From positions 1-64,000 of the forward strand of contig NZ_JALBWV010000025.1 in the NCBI RefSeq assembly GCF_022678645.1: a DNA stretch of 64,000 nt, given 5' to 3'. Positions 37,031-47,053 of this stretch are shown here, in pieces; the stretch's first letter is position 1; each line of letters opens with the position of its first letter. This DNA is from Saccharopolyspora soli. GTDB taxonomy: Bacteria; Actinomycetota; Actinomycetes; Mycobacteriales; Pseudonocardiaceae. The translations under genes were made by a program, and so were the position numbers. The notes below the pieces were generated by a model that was not told the DNA's origin, did no database searches, and saw only the letters and a program-made list of their open reading frames with translations.

Positions 37031-38334
37031 GATGACGCTCCCTGGTAGCTTCGCGACACCTCTTCATCCAGTTGCGCGCCGCGGCGGTCCGGGATGAGCA
37101 GCATCGCGATCATGTCGATGATGTAGATCAGCGCCAGGAATCCCAGCGCCGCACCGAATCCCTGCCAACCGGCGACCAGTGCGACGGCCAGCGGCGCGAG
37201 CCCGCCGACCCCGCGGCCGATGCCGAACAGCACGTTCTGCGCGGTCGCCCGTGCGGCCGTCGGATAGTTCTCCGCGATGATCGCGCCGTACCCGCCGAGC
37301 ATGCCGTTGGCGAACACACCCATCACCGCGCCGCCGAACAACACTGCCGTCGGCGAGGTCAGCTGGCTGTACACGAACAGCGACACGCACGCGCCCGCCT
37401 GGAAGATCCAGAACGAGCGGCGCCGCCCGATCCGGTCCGCGAGCTGGCCGAAGATCATGATTCCGGCGATCATCCCGAGCACCGTGACCGCCGTCCAGAT
37501 CCCGGACTTGGTCATGCTCAGTCCGAGCTGTTTGGACAGGTAAGTGGGCAACCAGGTGAGGATGCCGTAGTAACCGAAGTTCTGGATCGAGCAGATGATC
37601 ACGATGCCGATGCTGGTGCGCAACGTCCGCCGGTCCGCGACCAGCAACGCGAACGGGTTCTGCTTGACCTGCCCGGCGCCGACCGCCTGCCGGTGCCGCA
37701 CGAACGCCTCCGGTTCCGCCAGCCGCAGCCGGAAGATCACCGCCACGATCGCGGGAAAGATGCCGATGATGAACAGGCCCTGCCAGCCCCACAAGGTGAT
37801 CACCGGTGCGGAAAGCACCGCGGCGAGCAGGACGCCGAGCTGGAAGCCCACCCCCACCATGGACGTCGCCCGAGCGCGTTTGATCGCCGGGAACGCCTCG
37901 GCCGCCAGTGCCATGCCGATGCCGAACTCGCCGCCGATCCCCATCCCCGCGATGAACCGGAACACCGACATCGCGACGAACCCTTGGGACAACGCCGTCA
38001 GCGCGGTGAAGATCGCGAACAGCAGGATCGAGTAGGTCAGCACCCGGACGCGTCCAAACCGGTCGGCGAGCGCACCGAAGAACAGTGCGCCGGTGACCGT
38101 GCCGATCAGCGTGATGGTTGCGAGCAGTCCCGCCTCAGTGGTGGACAGGCCGAGACTCAACGTGATCGCGGGCAGGGCGAACCCGAGAATCTGGAGGTCG
38201 TAGCCGTCCATCGCATAGCCGAGCGTGGCGGCGAAGACGGCCTTGCGGCCATACGGAGTGACCTGTTCCGTGTCGCCGGGTGCCGGGCCGGTGCCGTCGC
38301 GGACCGCCTGGGTGTTCGTCTCGTCGTTCGTCAT
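37027..38334 (-). CDS. MFS transporter, aromatic acid/carboxylate:H+ symporter-like
   Basis: The 435-residue protein has about 12 membrane helices. TLGYAMDGYDLQILGFALP in helix 1 carries the DGYD motif of the AAHS/sugar-porter type, and GALADRFGRVRV and GQLADRIGRRRS are the two loop motifs. These transporters import small organic acids with protons. Its place inside the operon, with an ATG overlapping the dehydrogenase stop (TAATG), makes it the probable importer of the pathway substrate, plausibly orotate or a related acid. Confidence 0.9.
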   Translation of the reverse strand: MTNDETNTQAVRDGTGPAPGDTEQVTPYGRKAVFAATLGYAMDGYDLQILGFALPAITLSLGLSTTEAGLLATITLIGTVTGALFFGALADRFGRVRVLTYSILLFAIFTALTALSQGFVAMSVFRFIAGMGIGGEFGIGMALAAEAFPAIKRARATSMVGVGFQLGVLLAAVLSAPVITLWGWQGLFIIGIFPAIVAVIFRLRLAEPEAFVRHRQAVGAGQVKQNPFALLVADRRTLRTSIGIVIICSIQNFGYYGILTWLPTYLSKQLGLSMTKSGIWTAVTVLGMIAGIMIFGQLADRIGRRRSFWIFQAGACVSLFVYSQLTSPTAVLFGGAVMGVFANGMLGGYGAIIAENYPTAARATAQNVLFGIGRGVGGLAPLAVALVAGWQGFGAALGFLALIYIIDMIAMLLIPDRRGAQLDEEVSRSYQGASS

Positions 38335-39296
38335 TAGTGTTCCTCCGGTCGGACGGTGAGCGTGCCGATGAGATCCGCGAGACGGGCGGCCCCGAGCTGC
38401 GCGACCAGCGCGGGGAGTTCCGCCACGATGTGCGCCATCGTGTTGGGCCGGGCGAAGGTCGCCGTGCCGATCTGCACCGCGGTCGCGCCAGCGACGAGGT
38501 ACTCGGCCACATCGCGCGCGGAACGGATACCGCCGCAGCCGACGACCGGGATGCCCACGGCCTGCGCGGCCTGCCAGACCAGCCGCAGCGCGAGTGGTTT
38601 GACAGACGGCCCGGACAGACCGCCGGTGCCATTGCCCAGCGCGGGACCGCGGCTGCGCAGATCCACCGCGAGTGCCGGAAAGCTGTTGCACACGGTCACC
38701 GCGGTCGCGCCCGCGTCCTCAGCCGCCTTCGCCGCGTCAGCGATCGACCCGAGCTGCGGGCTGAGCTTCACCAGCACCGGCTTGTCGCTGCGGGCGATCA
38801 CACCCGCCACGACCCGCCGCATCGCGTGCAGATCGGCGTCCAACGTCGCGCCCCCGTGTTCCAGGTTGGGGCACGAGACGTTGACCTCCAGGCCGACGTG
38901 CTCCGCGCCAGCGAGTTCTTCGGTGGCACGCCAGTACTCCTGCGCGGACAGCCCGCCGACGCTGATCACCACCGGCACGCTGAGCTGGGCATGGCCGCCG
39001 AGCCCGGACCGGCGGAACTTCGCCACCCCCTGACTCGGAATGCCGACGCTGTTGAGCATCCCGTGCGCGACTTCGGTGAGGCGGTGCGTCCGGTTGCCCG
39101 GCCGGGGCTCGGCGAACACGGTCTTGGTCACCACCGCGCCGAGTGTGCGCACGTCCAGCAGGCCCGCCAGCTCCGCTCCGAAGCATCCGGACGCTGGCAT
39201 GACGGGGTTGGCCAGCGTCAGGTCACCGAGCCGCACGGAAAGATCGACCGCGCCGGAGTCGTGCTGGGCGTTTTCTTTGGTATCCGCTACGGCCAT
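38334..39296 (-). CDS. Class 1B dihydroorotate dehydrogenase-like flavoprotein
   Basis: The 320-residue TIM barrel binds FMN. LANPVMPASGCFG is at the start, NSVGIPSQGV in the substrate loop and VNVSCPN with the catalytic Cys. VGCGGIRSARD and GATAVQIGTA form the phosphate site. The length is right for PyrD, without the extra ferredoxin domain of dihydropyrimidine dehydrogenase PreA/PydA. A separate PyrK is in the same operon. In a catabolic setting this pair can run backwards, reducing orotate with NADH. Start ATG 39296; an inverted repeat covers its ribosome binding region. Confidence 0.87.
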   Translation of the reverse strand: MAVADTKENAQHDSGAVDLSVRLGDLTLANPVMPASGCFGAELAGLLDVRTLGAVVTKTVFAEPRPGNRTHRLTEVAHGMLNSVGIPSQGVAKFRRSGLGGHAQLSVPVVISVGGLSAQEYWRATEELAGAEHVGLEVNVSCPNLEHGGATLDADLHAMRRVVAGVIARSDKPVLVKLSPQLGSIADAAKAAEDAGATAVTVCNSFPALAVDLRSRGPALGNGTGGLSGPSVKPLALRLVWQAAQAVGIPVVGCGGIRSARDVAEYLVAGATAVQIGTATFARPNTMAHIVAELPALVAQLGAARLADLIGTLTVRPEEH

Positions 39297-39298
39297 CA

Positions 39299-39320
39299 AA
39301 GTGGAAACCTCTTTTCACTT
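39299..39320. promoter_or_regulatory. Second copy of the predicted IclR operator, in front of the DHODH gene
   Basis: AAGTGGAAA (39299-39307), spacer CCTC, and TTTTCACTT (39312-39320) form an inverted repeat with one mismatch. Bases 39300-39319 match the repeat at 43139-43158 at 16 of 20 positions. It sits directly upstream of ATG 39296 and overlaps the ribosome binding site, in the only real gap (71 bases) of the minus-strand cluster. Confidence 0.7.
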
Positions 39321-39367
39321 CGAAGTAAGCGAGCGTGCCGCCCGGAGTACGGCACTGTCAAGGTTTG

Positions 39368-40702
39368 CTACACAGGCTTCACAAGCCGCAACGGCCGAAG
39401 CGCCTCGGCGCAGTCGTCCAACGCGGCAAGGCCGAGCAGCCGGTCCCACAGCTCGGGCGCGATGTCCCCGACGAGATCGGTGAACTTGGCGCGCAACTCG
39501 TCCGCGGACAGCGGGTCGTGGTGGTGGCCGCGCGGATCCTGCACGGTCGCCGCCACACTGCCCTGCGCGTGCACCACCACCTCGGTCGGCGCGTGCTCCG
39601 GCCAGCTGCGGTCGAGCTCGGAAGCGAGTGTGACGCGCACCTTCTCAGCAAGTCGCGCCACGGTGGGGTCGTAGTCGAAGGTGGCGGGCGTCGACTCCCG
39701 CCGGGTCAGCGCGGCCGCGACGGTGTAGGGCAGGGAGAACCGTGCGGACAGGTCGTTCGGCGCCGCCTGCCGGTCGAGCTTGAGGTTGTTCGCCACGGTG
39801 CGCACCTCCACCGAGCGAATGCTGTCCACCGGTACCGCGGGCATGGACAACACCGCATCGACGGCACCGTGGGTCAGCGCGCATGCGCTGTGCCGCTTGA
39901 AGTAGTTGCGCAAGATGCGCGGCCGGGCCGGATCCGCGGCGGCGGTCAGCGCGTCGATGTCCACCGGTTTCCCGGTCACTTCGCCGAAAAGTGCCGGTAC
40001 CGACTCCAGCGTCCCGGTGAAACCCGCGCGGTGCAGGCGGATCGCGCGCAGCGCCGCCTGCGCGGACAGGCCCATCGCGGTGTTGCGCGCGGTGGCCCCC
40101 GCATAGCAGGCGTTCCACACCGGAACCGTCGGTGTGGTCGCCGCGATCGCTGCCACGGCAGCCGGGTCCTCGCCCAGCAGCAGTGCCACGCTGACCGCCG
40201 CGCCCACACCGGCGAGGTGCCCGTGCGGATGTGTCGGCGGGCGCAACTGGAACGCGGCGAACAGCCGGGCGCTGACCTCATAGCCCGCGACGACCGCTTC
40301 GAGCAGCTCGGTGCCAGGGCGATGCGCAACCTCGGCCGCTGCCAGCGCCGCTGGCACGATGTGCATCGCGGGATGGCCGGTCGGCCGGGTGCCTTCGTCG
40401 AGTTCGAGGAAGCCTCCCGCCGCCCCGTTCAGGAACGCGGCCTGCTCCGCCGACACCGGTGCGGCCCCGGCGACCAGTACCGTCGCACCGCCGGTGCCCG
40501 GCACCGCACCACCGAGCTCATCGGCGTTTTCCCGCAGCCGGGTCATTTCCGCGGTGCGACCACCTGCGATGCTCACGCCGATCGTGTCCGCGACGACGTG
40601 CGCCGCATGTCGGCGTACCGGCTCATCGAGCGTGCCGATGAAAAGCGTGCTCGCCTGCGTGATCGACTCCGCCACGCACGCCGCGAGCTCCTCGGCGGTC
40701 AC
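39368..40702 (-). CDS. MmgE/PrpD family protein
   Basis: The 444-residue protein belongs to the family of 2-methylcitrate dehydratase, aconitate decarboxylase-like enzymes and iminodisuccinate epimerase. Recognisable segments are VADTIGVSIAGG, AAFLNGAAGGFLELDEG, GHPAMHIVPAALAAAE and KRHSACALTHGAVDAV. Members act on di- or tricarboxylates by abstraction of an alpha proton. In this cluster a dicarboxylate such as an aspartate or fumarate derivative would be fitting. GTG 40702 overlaps the stop of the amidohydrolase by four bases. Confidence 0.85.
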   Translation of the reverse strand: MTAEELAACVAESITQASTLFIGTLDEPVRRHAAHVVADTIGVSIAGGRTAEMTRLRENADELGGAVPGTGGATVLVAGAAPVSAEQAAFLNGAAGGFLELDEGTRPTGHPAMHIVPAALAAAEVAHRPGTELLEAVVAGYEVSARLFAAFQLRPPTHPHGHLAGVGAAVSVALLLGEDPAAVAAIAATTPTVPVWNACYAGATARNTAMGLSAQAALRAIRLHRAGFTGTLESVPALFGEVTGKPVDIDALTAAADPARPRILRNYFKRHSACALTHGAVDAVLSMPAVPVDSIRSVEVRTVANNLKLDRQAAPNDLSARFSLPYTVAAALTRRESTPATFDYDPTVARLAEKVRVTLASELDRSWPEHAPTEVVVHAQGSVAATVQDPRGHHHDPLSADELRAKFTDLVGDIAPELWDRLLGLAALDDCAEALRPLRLVKPV

Positions 40703-42117
40703 GTGCTCGGCCGATCGGCGAGCGCCGCAGCGTGTTCGGCGCGGATGAACCGCCCGCGCCGTGGTGCGACGATCTCGCGATCGCGCACCACGACCTCGCC
40801 GCGCAGGATGGTGGCGACCGGCCCACCGCGCAGTTCGAACCCATGCCACGGGCTGACCGGCTGCTTGGCGATCAGCTCCTCGTTGCGCACGGTGCGCCGC
40901 AGCTCCGGATCGATGATCACCAGATCGGCGTCGCTGCCCGGCCGGATGACGCCCTTGCGCGGGTAGAGCCCGTAGAACCTGGCCGTCTCGGTGGCGGCGA
41001 TCTCGGCGAGCCGACTCGCCGTCGTCTTGCCGCGGATCAGCGCGTCCATCAGGACGGGGCCGAACGTCTCGCAACCGACCGCGCCCGCAGGCTGGGTTTC
41101 GAAACCGCGTGCCTTCTCCTCGACGGTGTGCGGCGCGTGATCCGAACCCAGCGACACGATCGTGCCCTCGTTCACCCCCGCCCACAACGCGTCCTGGTCC
41201 TGCTGCTCGCGCACCGGCGGATACACCTTCATCACCGGACCGACCCTGGGATAGTCCGCATCGGTCAGCGTCAGGTACTGCGGGCAGGTCTCCGCGGTGA
41301 CTGCGATTCCGTTGCGCCGCGCCGAACGCACGGCGTCCAGGCCCATGGCCGAGGCCAGGTGCACTACGTGGAACCGGCAGCCGGTCGCCTTCGCGAACTG
41401 TGCGGCGATGGAGATCGTGGTCGCTTCGGCGACCGCGGGGCGAGCGGCGAGCAGATCCTCGTACGTTTCGATCGGGTGGCCGAGCGCATGCTGGCTGGTC
41501 GCGAGCACGTCCTTGTCCTCGCAGTGCGCGGCGAGCACCCCACCGTGCTTGGCGACCTCCGCGAACAGCTGCAGCACCTGCCCGTTCGGCGGCGGCATCA
41601 GCAGGTTCTCCGGCCTCTCGTCGCCGATGTTGTACACCAGCGAGCGGGTTTCGCGGTGCAGGGCGTAACCCCAGAACAGTTTCACCGCGACCGCGCCAGC
41701 CTCGAACAGCGGACCGATCTGGTCCAAATTGGACTCACCGAGCGACAGGCCCCACAACCCGAAGTCGGTCCACGCGGACTGCTCGTGGTGCGCGCGGCGC
41801 TGCTCGAAGACCTCGACCGAATCCACCGGCGGGATGGCGTTGGGCATCTCCAGCACCGTGGTCACCCCGCCGACGAGCGCACCACGCGTCGAATGGTCGA
41901 AGTCCTCCTTGTGGCTCAGGCCGGGGTCGCGGGAGTGCACGTGCGGATCGATGAATCCGGGGAACACCAGCTTGCCCGCCGCGTCGTACCGCTCGTCACT
42001 GTCCACTGTGGTGCCTCGGTCGAGGATCGCGCTGATCACCCCGTCGCTGCACAGCAGATCGGCGTGCAGCAGCCCGGCGGGCGTGACGAGTTGGCCGTTG
42101 GTGACAAGCAGCTTCAT
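40699..42117 (-). CDS. Dihydroorotase/allantoinase-like cyclic amidohydrolase
   Basis: The 472-residue enzyme opens cyclic amide rings. Metal ligands can be assigned: His59 and His61 (HVHSRDPG), carbamylated Lys146 (VAVKLFWG), His198, His253 and Asp326 (GSDHAPH). Arg63 in the HxR motif and Asn93 in MPNAIPP are the residues that hold the carboxylate of dihydroorotate in dihydroorotases. Hydantoinases and allantoinases usually lack this Arg. Together with ETCPQYL and the EEKARGFE segment this favours a dihydroorotase-type substrate. Length is nearer to hydantoinases. ATG 42117 has GAGGAG upstream and overlaps the preceding stop. Confidence 0.85.
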   Translation of the reverse strand: MKLLVTNGQLVTPAGLLHADLLCSDGVISAILDRGTTVDSDERYDAAGKLVFPGFIDPHVHSRDPGLSHKEDFDHSTRGALVGGVTTVLEMPNAIPPVDSVEVFEQRRAHHEQSAWTDFGLWGLSLGESNLDQIGPLFEAGAVAVKLFWGYALHRETRSLVYNIGDERPENLLMPPPNGQVLQLFAEVAKHGGVLAAHCEDKDVLATSQHALGHPIETYEDLLAARPAVAEATTISIAAQFAKATGCRFHVVHLASAMGLDAVRSARRNGIAVTAETCPQYLTLTDADYPRVGPVMKVYPPVREQQDQDALWAGVNEGTIVSLGSDHAPHTVEEKARGFETQPAGAVGCETFGPVLMDALIRGKTTASRLAEIAATETARFYGLYPRKGVIRPGSDADLVIIDPELRRTVRNEELIAKQPVSPWHGFELRGGPVATILRGEVVVRDREIVAPRRGRFIRAEHAAALADRPST

Positions 42118-43112
42118 CGGTTTCTCCTCGAATCTCGATCGAACGCGGGCAACCATGCGTCGATAACGGTGCCCAGCTCGGCGACTCGCGCGGCCTCAAG
42201 CACCCGGACGGCACAGACGAGGTCCTGGATGGCCAGCCCGTGCGACTCGAACACGGTGATGTCGTCGCTGCTCGACCTGGCCGGTACCTCGCCGGACAGC
42301 ACGCTCGCGAACTCCGTTGCAGCGGCCGGGTCCAGGCCGTTGGCCAGCAGATCACCGCACTCGGCGGAGGCGACGGCAGCGGAGTCGACCACCACGTGCG
42401 CCGCGCGACGCAACGTCGCACCGTCGAGCTCCCGGCGCCGGGCATGATTGCTGCCAACGGCGTTGATGTGCGTGCCCGGCCGCAGCAGTGCCCCGTCGAA
42501 CAGCGGCTTGGCCGCGCCTGTTGCGGTGATCACCACGTCCGCCCTGGGCACCGCGGTTTCCGCGCTGGTGCCAGCTTCCGCGGTCAGCCACGGGTGCGCG
42601 TCCTCGATGCTGCGCGCGGTGGTCGCCGCTCGTTCGGCATCGCGACCGACCACCAGCACCGTGCGCAGTTTCGGCAACACCTCGGTTAACGCGGTGATCT
42701 GCGCGGGCGCCTGGTATCCGGTGCCGAACAAGCAGGCGGTGGCACTTTCCGGCCGGGCCATCAGCTGTGTCGCGAGCGCCGATGCGGCCGCGGTGCGCCG
42801 CTGCCCGAGCAGGTCCGCCTGCACCATGCCGCGCAGCTGCCCGGTGCGGTGCGCGTAGACCAGCACCGTGATCACGCTCGCCCGGTTGATGTCCCGGCGC
42901 ACCACCGGGTACGACTTCACCGCGACCGCGTCCAGGGTCGGCGCGATAGCGGACATCACGTTCAGCGTGACCGCGCCCATGCTGCTGCGCTGCCGGGGCT
43001 GGTCGTGCGCGGCACCGGCGCCGAGGAGTTCGAACGCGGTCCGCACACCGGCAAGCGCGGCATCCGGCGGCAGCAGCCGATCGACGGTCTGATCGTCCAG
43101 GATCCGCGACAT
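42114..43112 (-). CDS. Ornithine cyclodeaminase/mu-crystallin family protein
   Basis: The 332-residue NAD(P)-binding protein shows KSYPVVRRDINRAS, FGTGYQAPAQ (dinucleotide loop), TATGAAKPLFDG and GTHINAVGSNHARRRE, all typical of the family. Members include ornithine cyclodeaminase, imine reductases and N-alkylamino-acid dehydrogenases. The true reaction here is unknown; reduction or oxidation of an imine derived from aspartate would fit the cluster. It is the first gene of the minus-strand cluster, with GGAAGGAA before ATG 43112 and a perfect inverted repeat 27 bases upstream. Confidence 0.87.
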   Translation of the reverse strand: MSRILDDQTVDRLLPPDAALAGVRTAFELLGAGAAHDQPRQRSSMGAVTLNVMSAIAPTLDAVAVKSYPVVRRDINRASVITVLVYAHRTGQLRGMVQADLLGQRRTAAASALATQLMARPESATACLFGTGYQAPAQITALTEVLPKLRTVLVVGRDAERAATTARSIEDAHPWLTAEAGTSAETAVPRADVVITATGAAKPLFDGALLRPGTHINAVGSNHARRRELDGATLRRAAHVVVDSAAVASAECGDLLANGLDPAAATEFASVLSGEVPARSSSDDITVFESHGLAIQDLVCAVRVLEAARVAELGTVIDAWLPAFDRDSRRNR

Positions 43113-43138
43113 GCGTTCCTTCCCACGGCTCGCACGCG

Positions 43139-43158
43139 ACTGGAAACATCTTTCCAGT
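43139..43158. promoter_or_regulatory. Perfect inverted repeat, predicted IclR operator
   Basis: ACTGGAAACATCTTTCCAGT: eight-base arms perfectly complementary with a four-base spacer. It lies between the divergent ornithine-cyclodeaminase-like gene (start 43112) and the IclR gene (start 43328). The size and location fit an IclR-family operator, and a close copy precedes the dehydrogenase gene at 39300-39319. Confidence 0.75.
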
Positions 43159-43327
43159 TCCGAGGTGACGAGCATGGACATCCGCTCGCGGCTTTGTCAA
43201 CCTATCCGCATGGATAGCTAGGATCTGGCGGTGACAGCCCTGTCATCCGGCGGAAACGCCGAGGAAACGTCGCGCACACACGGCAGTGCATGGCACGGGG
43301 GAAATCACCACGGGAGGAGCTGGTTCG

Positions 43328-44109
43328 ATGAGTGCTGCGAAACCGATTGAGGTGGTCGTCCGCGCCGTGGACGTACTCAACACGGTCGGCGCCGCGAGCT
43401 CCGGGCTGACGCTGCAGGAGCTGCACGCCGAGCTCGACATCCCGCTCGGCAGCCTGCACAGAATCCTCGGCACGCTCAGCCAGGCCGACTACCTGCGCCG
43501 CTCGCCGATCACCAAGCGCTACTTCGTCGGCCGCGCGGCGCGCACCCTCTCCGGCGGCACGGGCTCGCACAGCGCCAGGCTGATCAAACCACCGGCCGCG
43601 CTGATCGACGCCGCGAACGAGACCGGCGAAACGGTGTTCCTCACCGAGTTCATCGGCGATGTTCCAGTTTGCGTGTCCATTGTGGAGGCCGAGCACGCGC
43701 TGCGGCTGTTCGTTCGCATCGGCCAGGAGATGCCGCTGCACGCGGCCGCATCGAGCCGCGCGATCCTCGCCTACTTCGACGAGGACGTGGTGCGGACCCT
43801 GCTGGAGGAGTCGGAACCGCTGACCGAGTTCACCACGGGCACCCCGCACAGCGTGGCCGATGTCATGCAGGTGCTCAAGGAAGTCCGCGAACACGGCTAC
43901 GCCACCTGCGACAACGAACTGGATCCGGACGCCTGGGCGGTGTCCGCGCCGATCCGGGACGCCGACGACAGGGTGCTGTCCAGCGTCACGATCACCGCAC
44001 CCGGATCCCGGGTCGCCGACCCGAAGGTACGCGAACGCGTGACGGAGGCGGTGCTGCGCGCCGCCGAGGCGTTGTCCGCCGAGCTCGGCAATCCGGGCCC
44101 GGTGTCCTG

Positions 44110-44110
<1 letters not shown>
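43328..44110 (+). CDS. IclR-family transcriptional regulator
   Basis: The 260-residue regulator has an N-terminal winged helix (about residues 8-65; GLTLQELHAELDIPLGSLHRIL). The effector-binding domain has LHAAASSRAILAY and the GYATCDNELDPDAWAVSAPI segment usual for IclR. ATG 43328 has GGGAGGAG upstream; the in-frame start at 43286 is less likely. It is divergent from the minus-strand catabolic cluster, so it most likely controls it through the repeats at 43139 and 39300. Its stop overlaps the asparaginase start (TGATG). Confidence 0.93.
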
Positions 44111-45114
<1,004 letters not shown>

Positions 45115-45354
45115 GACTCCGGCAACCGCACAGGGTGTGACCCCGCGGTCGGCACCGTTCGCGAGCGCCGTGGTGACCCGGCAGCGGCAGGGGCACCGGA
45201 CGTATGTCCGGCGCCCCTCGATCGCTAGTCCGCCAACCAGCCACGTACCTGGTCACCTCCGGCGCGACTCCGATCTCGTCGAACGCGGGCGTCTCCCAGC
45301 CGGTGGGCTGACCTCCCCTCTGCCGGACTCCGGCTGGTTCACCTCGTGGCGCTG
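45115..45354. other. Convergent intergenic region
   Basis: Between asparaginase and the quinoprotein gene. No clear hairpin or gene was recognised. Confidence 0.4.
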
Positions 45355-47040
45355 CTAGTCCGGGAGTGCGAAGACGATCAGTGCGCTTCCGTGGCCAGCG
45401 CCGAGCATGCCGGGGAGGAATCCCTCGATCCAGCCGCCCCATCCGACCGGCACAGCGACGTACTGCTTGCCGTCGACGCTGTAGGTGATCGGGCTGCTGT
45501 GGTGGCCACTTCCGCACTGGAACTGCCACAGCAGTTCGCCGGTGCGGGCGTCGAGCGCGTTGAACTCCCCGGACGGCTCACCGGCGAACACAAGATCGCC
45601 TGCCGTGGCCAGCACCGAGGCGCACATCGGAACCTCGTTGCGCCAGCGCCACTTCTCCTCGCCGTTGGCGTCGAACGCGCTGATGGACCCGGCCATGTCG
45701 TCGGCGTCCACCTGAACGCCCGCACCCCAGTACGGGATGCTTTCCTTGAAGTCCCGGCGCCGCCGGGTTGCCGTTGCCCCGACATCCTGGACCGGTACGT
45801 AGAACAGCTCGGTCCTCGGGCTGTATGCCGCGTGGGTCCATTCCTTGGCGCCAGCCGGTCCCGGGTAGAAGTGGACCGGATCGCCCTCCTTGTCGGGGTA
45901 CCTCCTGGGCGTCACCTTGCCGTCCCTGGTGATCGCACCCCAGTCGATCCGGTCCACGAAGGGTGTGATGTGCTGCAGCTCGCCGTTCGTGCGATCCAGG
46001 ACGAAGAAGTAGCCGTTCTTGTCGAAATGCCCGAGCAGCTTCTTCCCGTCGTGCTCGAACAGGATGTTCTCCATCGTGCTGTCGTAGTCCCACACGTCGT
46101 GCGGGGTGCACTGGTAGTGCCAGCGGATCTGACCGGCGTCGGCGTCCACCGCGACGATGCTGTCGGTGTAGAGGTTGTCGCCCTCGCGGACGGCTCCGTC
46201 GAAGTCCGGTGCCGGGTTGCCGGTGCCCACGTACAACAGGTTGGTCTCCGGATCGAAGGTGCTGGTGACCCAGCAGTTCGCGCCACCCCGCGCCCATGCC
46301 TCACCATCGGCGGGCCATGTCTCGGAGCCGGGCTCCCCTGGCTTCGGCACCATGTAGCAGCGCCAGACGGGCTCTCCCGAGTCGATGTCGAAAGCGTCCA
46401 AGTGCCCGCGCACCCCGAACTCCCCGCCGGAGCTGCCGACGATGACCATGTTCTTGACGATCAGCGGCGCGACCGTGCCGCTCTCCCCGGCCCGCACGTC
46501 TCCATAGGTCTTGTCCCAGACGCGCTTGCCGTTGGTGGCGTCGAGCGCCAGCAGGTGGGCGTTCCCGGTGACCATGAAGACCTTGCCCTTGGCCACGGCT
46601 ACGCCGCGGTTCACGTTCCCGCAGCACAGGGACACGTCGTAGGGGACGGCGTGCTTGTACCGCCAGAGCTCCTGACCCGTTTTCGCGTCCAGCGCCCAGA
46701 GCCAGCCGTCCCAGCCGGAGAGGAACATGACCCCGTCCACCACGATCGGGGCGGCCTCGAACGCGTAAGTCGAAGCGCCCGCGATCATGCCGGAGGTACC
46801 GGCCTGGAACATCCAGGCGGGACCGATGCGCTTGACGTTCTCCGTGTTGATCTGGTCCAGCGTGCTGTACCGCTGCCCGTCATAGGCGCCGTAGTAGGTG
46901 AGCCAGTTGTGCGACTCCGACCTGGCATTGAGAAGCCGCTCGTAGGTAACCCTGGAGACCACGTCCGGCGCAGTCCCGGTCTTGCCGCTCAGCGTTCCCT
47001 GATCGATGGCCTCTCCGGCATCAACGTACTCAACGGTCAT
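45355..47040 (-). CDS. PQQ-dependent alcohol dehydrogenase, lanthanide type
   Basis: The 561-residue quinoprotein is an eight-bladed propeller of the methanol/ethanol dehydrogenase family. The adjacent Cys139-Cys140 forms the disulfide ring of these enzymes. Metal-site residues Glu207 (GGEFGVRG) and Asn275 (TGNPAPD) are present. Asp318 is the catalytic base, and Asp320 two residues later (HDVWDYD) is the extra ligand that marks lanthanide-dependent XoxF/ExaF-like enzymes; calcium enzymes have Ala there. AAGGAG lies eight bases before ATG 47040. No signal peptide is visible, which is odd for a normally exported enzyme. PQQ synthesis genes are not in the window. Confidence 0.9.
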   Translation of the reverse strand: MTVEYVDAGEAIDQGTLSGKTGTAPDVVSRVTYERLLNARSESHNWLTYYGAYDGQRYSTLDQINTENVKRIGPAWMFQAGTSGMIAGASTYAFEAAPIVVDGVMFLSGWDGWLWALDAKTGQELWRYKHAVPYDVSLCCGNVNRGVAVAKGKVFMVTGNAHLLALDATNGKRVWDKTYGDVRAGESGTVAPLIVKNMVIVGSSGGEFGVRGHLDAFDIDSGEPVWRCYMVPKPGEPGSETWPADGEAWARGGANCWVTSTFDPETNLLYVGTGNPAPDFDGAVREGDNLYTDSIVAVDADAGQIRWHYQCTPHDVWDYDSTMENILFEHDGKKLLGHFDKNGYFFVLDRTNGELQHITPFVDRIDWGAITRDGKVTPRRYPDKEGDPVHFYPGPAGAKEWTHAAYSPRTELFYVPVQDVGATATRRRRDFKESIPYWGAGVQVDADDMAGSISAFDANGEEKWRWRNEVPMCASVLATAGDLVFAGEPSGEFNALDARTGELLWQFQCGSGHHSSPITYSVDGKQYVAVPVGWGGWIEGFLPGMLGAGHGSALIVFALPD

Positions 47041-47053
47041 TGCCTGCTCCTTT

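Noticed and set aside
34450..39296. Biosynthetic pyrimidine genes (pyrD/pyrK)
   Set aside because: Neighbours are a transporter, hydrolases and an IclR regulator, not other pyr biosynthetic genes; actinomycetes normally use a class 2 enzyme for synthesis.
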